Source of the DNA: Scatophagus argus
Taxonomy: Eukaryota; Chordata; Actinopteri; Scatophagidae
DNA: 64,000 bases
Reading direction: 5' to 3'
Assembly: GCF_020382885.2 (NCBI RefSeq)
Contig: NC_058501.1
Location: 15,018,501 to 15,082,500 of the forward strand
Part shown: positions 57,801-64,000 of the stretch, in pieces
Layout of the letters: each line of letters starts with the position of its first letter
Numbering within the stretch: the stretch's first letter is position 1
The notes under the pieces: model-generated
Database searches by the model: none
Seen by the model: the letters and a program-made list of their open reading frames with translations, nothing else
What the model was told of the DNA's origin: nothing
Translations under genes and position numbers: made by a program

Positions 57801-60800
57801 TATATTCATGAGCCAACAGTCTGTCTGAGGCACTATCTCCCGTGGCAACCCAGGCTCCGCCCCTGTCTCTTTGTAGCACAACATATGAAAGCCATCTGTG
57901 TTAAGACCCTAAATCTCCGTCTCTACACACTCCCTGCTGAATCTGTATGCTGTAGGATGATTGGCTGGGAGCGATGATCTGGAACAACAAAGAAGACGCT
58001 GGTCAAGGAAATGCTTTATTACTGCAGTTAAGCTCACTCTGTGTGTATGTGCTACACACAATACAGAAAGCAGCTATGTAATGCACTTCTTCTAATTATG
58101 ACCTTACTAATCATCTGCCACTAAACTCTCAGTCGTCATGAAAGTGTCACATCAAAGAAAGAGTTGGCTCCAATTATGATTGCTGCAGTTTAGGCTGGTG
58201 GCTGTTAATGGATGCTAATTCCACCAGGACTACATCAAAGATAAGAAACACTGGAGTGCTGAAAGTTTTGTTTTAATGGAGTGCTCACTTTTCTTAATTG
58301 GCTGTGGTTTGTCTCTAGAGCCTATGATGTGATAACACAAATATTTACTCGGACTGGATCGTAGTTCACCGCTGATGTCAATGACTATATTCTATATCCT
58401 CAGTGATTTGTTTAAAGTTCAAAAGACTATCCTTTATTTTTTTACTTTTCTTGACTTGCATGCATTAACGATTAGTCGAACAGTAGAACGTCATGTACTT
58501 GACTCCGCTATTTTGGTTTCAGCTCCAGTATAATCTTCTCTGTCTGTAAGTCACTATAGATTTCATGTATTTGGGTTTTGGATGTTAGTGGTACAAAATA
58601 AGCTTTCTGAAGACTCCACTCCGGACATTCAGCCATTTTTATAGTTTTTTGTATCCCAGACTACATAGAAAGCAGTATATGTGTGTATATAAATATATAT
58701 ATAGATATATATATATATATATCTATATATATATATATATATATATAAGCAAAATGAACTTGAATTGTGAGAGCTATTTTCTGACGTTATCAAATAAACA
58801 ATTAACTGACTATGGTAATCCACAATATTGCTATGAGAAGAATCAATAATGGAAGCAATGTCTTCACTTTTGAGGAGGTCCTCTCACAGACCTACACTGA
58901 AGCACTGTTTATTTGTCCAGAGACAAGAACATGAAGTCTTATAAAGTGAGAATGAAGCTGCTGACATGCGGTTGTGTGGCATTATAGAGATATGCTGTAG
59001 GCTTGATGCTGTGTCACAGTATGCTGCATGTAGAGGGATTAGCTGAACACCAGTAAAATGTAATACAACCTTTATTAGTCTACTGTTGACCTAAAGGTAC
59101 ATTCAACTTTAATATCCCTCAGTGGTCCAAGTAATCACGAGATGAGTGCCGAGGGAACTTTTAACATTTTATCACAGTAGATTTCCTGGAAGCAAAAAGC
59201 TCAGGAGCCATTGGTTTTCTCAAACAATCGGTCAGTCAGATAGTAAATGTGAAGACATAACCAACTGCAACCATCACCGCAGCAGATATGAGCTGCTTCT
59301 CTTTCCCAGTTTCTGTTTCAGTCAGGCTGAAATGTTGCTCAGTGGGTGTGGATGGACACATTGCTTGTCTTCTTTTCTTTCAGGATAAATGAGATTGATT
59401 GTGAGCCTATGTTTGTAGTAACTGCACATAAATCCCTTTTGCCTCTGTTAGCACAGCACATACACAAGTACGAAGACACACTGTGATTTGTTTTAATAAT
59501 AAAAAAAAAGATTACAGTGTAGAAAAACATGACATCATTGACATCAACTTTGTAAACTAACAAGATGAAAAAACATTAGACATTGAAGAAATGTTGATCA
59601 GTGCTCATTATACAAAACAAAAGGCAATGGGTTTGTCTTAATCACAAGTATTACCATCACTAAACAACTTCATGATGTTACACTTCCAGCTAAGTTAAGC
59701 AAAATTTTAATCATCAGATCAATCAGCTGACGTGTAGTGTAGATAACGCGCCCCAAAGTTCTTGCCATTTCTTTGTGTTTTTAACATCCGCAAATTTCTT
59801 AGTGATTATGAAGTGAGATGTTATAAAATATTCCAGGCTAACAAAGTCAGTGAACAAAAGCAATGTAAACTGGCACAGTTATACACATAATTAGTGCTTT
59901 AGAGACAATAACAGCTCCTCTTCAAAAGGATACTGTGACATTACAACAATATAATAACAGTTCATGTTAGGCAACAGGTGAATCGGTTAGTAGTTGTGTC
60001 AATTCAGACCCGCAGCATTTAAAGTAGCTGACAGTCAGTGTTATTTTCAGTAGTGACAAAAGCCCCTCCTGTACTGTCAACATGACACAGCAAAAATGAC
60101 AAGTCATATGAGTAGGTATGTACAGTGCTGGACATAAACAAATGTAACTGAAAAATATAATTTTACTGACTAGCTGTCACTAGCTTTTTGGCAGTCAGAA
60201 CCATGTTTAATGCAAAGTCAAGAGAGGGAATTTACATAAAACCAAATGCTAGTAACCATTTACTTACAGCCAGTAATGAATAAAGCTATGCAATTTAAGT
60301 GTCTTTCAGAATTTTTACAGAAAATAGTGTTATTTTCTTCCCTTTCTATAACACTTACATGTGCTGAGTACAGCGTTGTTTACAGTGATACTTTAGTGAC
60401 CTTTATTTTAAAGAAAACTCATCCTTCATATACTACCTCCAGGGTGTCATTTCAATTTTGCCTACTTACAGACCTGGACTGTCGGCCTGTATTCTTGAAG
60501 CCATCACTCTCTGCGCTGTAAACAGCTTTCCTATTATTAACTTTCATCTATCATACTGTATTAGTTTTGTCAGTAGTGAACTTCATGGAGGTTCATGGAC
60601 TTCAATGTGCCGACGATGTTGGCTTTTCTTCTCTTACTGTCCCTGCGTCAGCACGGGAATGTCGATCTCTATGGCAGACATCCGCGAGCGGGAAGAGTAG
60701 CGGTGGCCTGCGTAGCTGGACGCATAACCCTGAGACGGAGCGTAGCTCTGTGAAGGTGCATAGCTCTGTGAGGGAGCATAGCTGTAGGCCTGAGTCCCCC

Positions 60801-63800
60801 CCACCTCTGAACCATATCCCTCTGGAGCAGAAATCTGAGACATGTACACCTGTGGCGGTGCAGGGGCCACCACACTTGGCGCGTACCCTTGGGCAGGCAC
60901 ATACGGTTGGGCATCAATCACTGTGGGAGGATAGCTCTGTGGTGGGAAGGGCTGAGGACCATAAACTGGGGAAGGAGGATACCCGTTGGCAGTGAGAGGC
61001 TGGGTGGACAGAGAAGTAGGCATGGAGGGCAGGGGCAACCAGAAGGGTGAAGGCAACTTTTTACACATACAGTACCACATGAACATCAGGAGGGAAGCAA
61101 GCATTAGCCCTCCAGAGCAGCCTATAGATACATACACAGCAAAGCCATCAGAGAAAATGTGGTCGTATCTGATGTTCATTTCCTTGGTGCGGAACAGGAA
61201 CCATACTGAGGGTGCAATGGCTATAGCTCCCCCGAGGAACAGGAACATCCCAGCCACCAGGTGACAACCTGCACTGTTGACCAGGAATCTGATGGTCTTA
61301 ATATCCGGTTCAGGCTTGTCTGAGCAGCAGCATGTCTTGCACATTCCTGACATGGACAGCAGCAAGGCTATAGAGCCGAGCAGCAGGCCTGTAGGAAGAC
61401 AGAACTGCAGGAGTCGCAGATCTAGCTGGTCCACTTTAGAGTACCACTGGAAACACAAGAAGACGTGATTTCTGTTAGAGGACAGTTTGGGACATACCTT
61501 TAAAGGGAAAAAACATAAGCAGAAGAGAGCAAATTTCTCAAAGCAATACCTCTGAATCATAGTAGTAACATCCTGAATAGCCATCCTGTTTCACACATTT
61601 AGTCCACAGCCCATCATACACGCTGATATTCTTGGCATTACGATTGAAAGTAACAAGTCTTGTTATACGCCACTGTGGGATTGACGCTGCCACAGCGATT
61701 CCTCCTACAGACACAAAGGCAATGATGAAGGCAAAAGCGTTGGTGGCATGGATGTCCCGGCACGACATGGCGGATGCTGACAGGAACTGAGGCCACGAGG
61801 ATTGTTCCTGTTTGAACAGATAACGAGACAAAGTCAGACAGAAAGAAGTAGCTGATCAGTGCAGTGGAAAGTGATGGGGCCAGAATCTGACTGTAGTAAA
61901 TACTTTCCCTGCTCACACAACTAATGATCACAAGAAAAAGGCATGAGTATACAGCTTTCTCCAGCTGGCCCAATTACTACTGAAGTAAGCTAACTGTGCC
62001 GCAGAATGACCTGGCTATGGGCAACCCCTCTGTATTTCAATTCACCACAGTGTGTTTGACCCAGTATCTACTGTCCCCAAGAAACAATGCTCTCATTTCA
62101 TTAGCAAACAAAGTGGGAATGACCTGGGGGCTGGGCTCGCAGAGCAGGAGTGTCTACAGTGTAGCGCAGTACACAGACAGTACAGTTAAACAATGAGCAA
62201 TTGAATGTAGATGCTTAGGGTTTCTTTAAGTGATGGCAGCAGTGACTGAGCACGGTTGTGAGGAAACTTAATTTGAAACTCCTACATATCGTTTTATCAT
62301 CACATCGATATATTTGCATGTCGGCGCATACAAACTTAAGCCAACAAAATATTTTCTGCCTTCAGCTGATGCAAAATGCAGCCAATCGCTATTTAACAAA
62401 TTAAGAGTGAGCAGCTCAGATCATCCCTTGCTCTGGCTGCTTCACTGATCAGTCAGGTTAATTGTCTAAACTGTTCAACCTCTTTAATATTATTTTGTTT
62501 TCCTTGATCATTAATTCGCTCACCTCTGAAGTCCTGAAATTCTCGTTTGTTCATTGTTGATTAGGTTTTCAATAAAGGACATAAAAACACCTCGACTAGA
62601 CTGTGACAATATAATTAACAACCGATAGTACACTGAAATTTTGAGAATAACTTTCACATCATAACCGAGTAATAACAGGTATTTAGGAAGGTATTAGCTT
62701 CAAATGCTTGCCAGATGACGTTAGTCATTTAGGCTAACCGTTTGAGTAGTTTCACCAGCTGCTTAGCTGTTAGCTAATTCAGTATACACAACGCTAGCTC
62801 TTAGAGCCCGTTGACTTTAAGCCGCGGTATTTATATATACATCTATTAAAGTTTTTTTCCACTAAAATTCGCTAAACAAGAATTGTGTAGCATGAATGGG
62901 ATCACTAGTCACCAATTAATGCTAACGTCAGGCTAGTTAGATACATTAGCGAGCTAGCTAGCTGATGGCTAAAAAGGTAGCATGACAACAACCTGTTGCG
63001 TCCCCAGTACCTCAGTGTAAAAACTCAAAGCAACGATAACTACGTTAAACAGAGACTAATATACCTTATTCTTCCAGCTTGTCAATCACGTTTAGATCGA
63101 CGAGGGTGGCATGTCAGCCAAGCTCCTTTGCTCACTTAGACCTTAAACAAACCACAGCCTTTACACTGAGCGTAAACAGGATGTGGAGACGACAAAAACG
63201 CCCTCAGTGTTGCCTCGCAGGTGGTTCACGCATGCGTTGCCCTTATCCTCCTTCACCAGCATCTCCTAAAATGATTCTGGTCACAGAAACAAGAGGTTGA
63301 GGTGATGACATTACTCATAGATTGCAAATTGAAAATAGATAAAATAAGGAAGTATGCGAAATAGCCAGAGAATAGATAAAATATTGTCCGAAATAGATTA
63401 AAAGTGTTGAAATAGGCTACATCCTTGCACCGTAATAAGCAAAACATTTCAGTCGGTCTGCTATTGACATTCAAGTAGAATAGCAGCAGTAAATATTTTG
63501 TAAGGAAGCAGGGGGCGACCACTATTCTATTTAAACCCTCTTTAACATTTCTTTTCATAACAACCATATGATATCGTGCTTCTGTCCCTATTGTACTCTC
63601 TGAAGTACTTCTTGTTGCCAGATGCAAATACAGCAATCCCCCCCTCAGATGTGTTTGCATGAGTGCAATGTTAACACAATGGGTAGATTTCTCAGTCAAA
63701 GTGCTGGTCACCAATACAGATTAAATTAATCACACAAGCAACGCTAATAATTTTCAGATGCTCTACCTCAGGTGAAGTTGAACACAACTATCTGACTCCA

Positions 63801-63928
63801 TCTACATATTGTATGCTTGGCTGGGATCTGAGATTGAATTCCTCTTACTTGTGTCTTTCAGGGGGATGTTCGCATTCATATGATCTATAGATCTGCAGGA
63901 CAAGAAGGATTTAACGGTTTCCTCGATG
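28818..63928 (+). CDS. adam22: ADAM22, 5' part only (signal peptide and prodomain, exons 1-7)
   Basis: Coding exons: 28818-28914, 29201-29361, 32636-32712, 45203-45269, 49751-49833, 53421-53484, 63862-63928. They give 616 bp, about 205 codons, with the next exon beyond the window. The protein starts with a signal peptide ([20 protein letters not shown]), then prodomain sequence: [75 protein letters not shown]. The last two stretches closely match human ADAM22. The paralogues ADAM23 and ADAM11 diverge more there, and the DBF4 neighbour also fits ADAM22. ADAM22 is a catalytically inactive membrane ADAM that serves as LGI1 receptor at synapses; the metalloprotease-like and later domains are not in this window. 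Several in-frame ATGs crowd the start (28818, 28821, 28827, 28830), so the exact first residue is uncertain. NHT in exon 6 and NHS in exon 2 are N-glycosylation sequons. Confidence 0.9.
29878..30222. repeat. Decayed dispersed DNA-transposon-like repeat
   Basis: Opens with GACTGATATATCCGAGTGGA and ATGATATTATCAGCAG, and closes with CAAATATCAATATAGGATTT then GGCATCAAAAATCC. These edges recall an abundant fish non-autonomous DNA element whose two ends carry GATATATCGG and TATCGGTATCGG words. Boundaries are approximate. Confidence 0.4.
31750..31792. repeat. CT then CA compound microsatellite
   Basis: About nine CT units followed by AGTCACACACG and a CA run, in adam22 intron 2. Confidence 0.9.
34165..34600. 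repeat. Dispersed teleost repeat, two partial copies in tandem
   Basis: Each half carries the same words: GAAAATTTGCTGCTTTGTTT or GAAGATTTGCTGCGTTCTTT, then a short AT-rich stretch and CTGAATAT. The first half adds GGACTGCTGGTTGAGTAAAACA, and both are flanked by AATTAATCAA-type words. I recall this combination as an abundant percomorph repeat. Confidence 0.6.
35440..35540. repeat. Fragment of dispersed teleost repeat
   Basis: GTGACTTTCCATATAGCGCC followed by ACCAGGAGATGAAAATTTC and TAGCATGCTAACAT, words I recall from the same broad repeat class as the copy near 9280-9560. Confidence 0.5.
36279..36306. repeat. (GT)n microsatellite
   Basis: About 14 perfect GT units in adam22 intron 3, preceded by GTGTGTGCGCGC. 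Confidence 0.95.
36430..36690. repeat. Second locus of the 34165-34600 repeat family
   Basis: Shares GTGAACTGAATATCTTTTGA, GGACTGTTGGTTGG and ATTTCATAGACCAAATTATTG with the family at 34165-34600, here more complete at its right end. Confidence 0.6.
39005..39117. repeat. GA-rich low-complexity tract
   Basis: Interrupted GAGA runs across about 110 bp of adam22 intron 3. Confidence 0.8.
39198..39227. repeat. (GT)n microsatellite
   Basis: About 15 GT units in adam22 intron 3. A CA run follows at about 39392-39414; the two are opposite in sense and could pair as an RNA hairpin. Confidence 0.95.
39761..40000. repeat. Abundant teleost interspersed repeat (CCATCCATC...GCTTATCC type)
   Basis: Starts CATCCATCCATCTATCCACT, continues TACTGCTTATCCGTC, GGCTGGAGCCTATCCCAGCT, CCCTGGACTGGTCGCCAGTC, GGCAATTTAGAGTAGCCAAT and ends GTGGGAGGAAGCCGGA. 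This order is very familiar from many fish genomes. The usual following part (ACCCGGAGAGAACCC) is missing, so the copy is truncated on the right. I do not assign a superfamily. Confidence 0.85.
43400..43600. repeat. Dispersed percomorph repeat fragment
   Basis: Contains CTGCTTCCAGTCTTTACGAT, GCTAAGCTAACTGGCTGGTG and GAGTGGAATCGATCATCTCA, an order I recall from an abundant percomorph repeat. Confidence 0.65.
44393..44425. repeat. (GT)n microsatellite
   Basis: About 16 GT units in adam22 intron 3, 220 bp before a longer GT array. Confidence 0.95.
44644..44694. repeat. (GT)25 microsatellite
   Basis: The longest perfect GT array in the window, about 510 bp upstream of adam22 exon 4. Confidence 0.95.
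48090..48600. repeat. Dispersed teleost repeat (GTAAGCAGC...GGTGGTGCTGTGAC type)
   Basis: Carries AAGCTGTAAGCAGCATTGAA, CTCACACCTCTTCCCC, GGTAGGTGGTGCTGTGACTG, CATGTAGATGTCGCCAGACT and ACAGTAATTTCCTGTTTCAT. I recall this series from a repeat abundant in percomorphs. The downstream stretch to about 48850 (GGCCAACTTCCTGTTGGGTT) may extend it. Confidence 0.65.
49301..49326. repeat. (CA)13 microsatellite
   Basis: Perfect CA array in adam22 intron 4. Confidence 0.95.
51204..51234. repeat. (GT)15 microsatellite
   Basis: Perfect GT array followed by a short GA run. Confidence 0.95.
53349..53420 (+). repeat. CT tract forming the polypyrimidine tract of adam22 exon 6
   Basis: Some 70 bp of CT-rich sequence run straight into TTTCTCAG, the acceptor of exon 6. 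The tract is far longer than a usual polypyrimidine tract, and its simple repeats make it length-unstable. Confidence 0.85.
54771..54806. repeat. (GA)n microsatellite
   Basis: About 17 GA units in adam22 intron 6. Confidence 0.95.
55280..55690. repeat. Dispersed teleost repeat (GGAAAGTAACT...GAGTACTTTTAC type)
   Basis: Left edge GATGGAAAGTAACTGTATTG and TTTCCATTTTATACTGCTTT; right part GAGTACTTTTACTTTTGATA, GTACATTTTGCTGATAACAC and TTTGATTGCAGGACTTTAAT. I recall this order from an abundant percomorph repeat with such edges. Confidence 0.65.
58682..58747. repeat. (AT)n microsatellite
   Basis: About 65 bp of near-perfect TA repeats with a few GA/CT breaks. Self-complementary, so able to form a cruciform or hairpin. 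Confidence 0.95.
59301..60633 (-). other. Probable cldn12 3' UTR
   Basis: This is the DNA downstream of the cldn12 stop on the minus strand. Minus-strand AATAAA lies at about 60407-60402, and ATTAAA near 59495. No reading frame here resembles a known protein. Where the transcript ends cannot be told from sequence alone. Confidence 0.4.
60634..61768 (-). CDS. cldn12: Claudin-12, complete, two coding exons, nested in adam22
   Basis: Exon 1 61768-61550 (73 codons) and exon 2 61446-60634 (270 codons plus stop) join in phase 0: GATTCAGAG|GTATTG and TTTCCAG|TGG. The protein has 343 aa against 244 in human. TM1 is about residues 11-31, TM2 88-108, TM3 131-158, TM4 174-199. The first extracellular loop shows the claudin pattern W33, GLW 53-55, C58, C67, plus an NIS sequon at 47. 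[27 protein letters not shown] and the C-terminal [14 protein letters not shown] match claudin-12 specifically; like it, the end lacks a typical PDZ-binding tail. Claudin-12 is a four-pass membrane protein of tight junctions, linked to paracellular calcium movement. Residues about 214-322 are an extra Tyr/Pro/Gln/Ser-rich stretch. An in-frame ATG further upstream lies across the 5' splice acceptor, so 61768 is preferred. Confidence 0.93.
61769..61807 (-). other. 5' UTR part of the first cldn12 coding exon
   Basis: The acceptor TCAAACAG|GAACAATCC on the minus strand places the exon edge at 61807, leaving 39 bp of leader before the ATG. Confidence 0.5.
63065..63250 (-). promoter_or_regulatory. 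Candidate cldn12 leader exon and promoter
   Basis: On the minus strand GAATAAG|GTATAT at 63065 is a plausible donor that could splice to 61807. Just upstream, at about 63210-63240, the local CG content rises and a CGCATGCG word resembles an NRF-1 site. This sits about 600 bp before adam22 exon 7. Placement rests on splice signals alone. Confidence 0.35.
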
Positions 63929-64000
63929 GTAAGATGATGATTGAGATCTTAGGGAGAAATTTAATATATCATTGATATTTATTTACAAAATATTATTTTT

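Larger units (their letters stand above)
53485..59300 (+). other. adam22 intron 6, left part without genes
   Basis: Holds a GA array at 54771-54806, a dispersed repeat at 55280-55680 and an AT array near 58700. Open frames at 55807-56190 and 56328-56540 match nothing I know. No exon supported. Confidence 0.6.

Noticed and set aside
63253-63714. 153-codon open frame on the minus strand near adam22 exon 7
   Set aside because: Composition looks like translated AT-rich intron; no recognised motif, and it overlaps the likely cldn12 promoter.

Overview
This is vertebrate nuclear DNA, almost certainly from a ray-finned fish and probably a percomorph teleost. Genes are split by GT-AG introns. Long CA/GT, CT/GA and AT microsatellites are frequent, and introns carry dispersed repeats whose wording I know from percomorph genomes. 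Gene order matches the human 7q21 block RUNDC3B - SLC25A40 - DBF4 - ADAM22, and a claudin-12 gene is added inside ADAM22. Gene names come from reading the spliced proteins against remembered family members; no database search was run.

Layout. (1) 1-3263: upstream DNA with no convincing gene. An internally deleted Tc1-type transposon at about 2541-3057 ends close to the rundc3b start codon. (2) 3264-13670, plus strand: complete rundc3b in 11 coding exons, 450 aa (RUN domain plus coiled coil). (3) 15547-19401, minus strand: complete slc25a40 in 9 coding exons, 346 aa (mitochondrial carrier), tail-to-tail with rundc3b. (4) 20724-25802, plus strand: complete dbf4 in 12 coding exons, 625 aa (CDC7 kinase activator). 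It is head-to-head with slc25a40 across about 1.3 kb that probably holds a two-way promoter. (5) 28818-63928, plus strand: the first seven coding exons of adam22 (signal peptide and much of the prodomain); the gene runs off the right edge. Its introns are large (3.3, 12.5, 4.5, 3.6 and 10.4 kb). (6) 60634-61768, minus strand: cldn12 in two coding exons, 343 aa, lying entirely inside adam22 intron 6.

Every exon junction given here was checked by hand: the phases agree across each intron, and each total coding length is a multiple of three (the partial adam22 excepted). The genes do not form one pathway: rundc3b is a small-GTPase effector, slc25a40 a mitochondrial glutathione carrier, dbf4 a replication-origin regulator, adam22 a catalytically dead neuronal adhesion receptor, and cldn12 a tight-junction membrane protein. 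Their grouping is conserved vertebrate synteny.

The most unusual points are cldn12 nested antisense in adam22, with a long Tyr/Pro/Gln-rich insertion in its tail and an intron in its coding region; two GT microsatellites starting 13-18 bp after consecutive rundc3b 5' splice sites, one beside a short duplication of the splice site; a terminal-inverted-repeat element just upstream of adam22; and complementary CT and GA tracts plus a small upstream ORF in the likely adam22 leader. I saw no convincing RNA gene, CRISPR array or new biological system.
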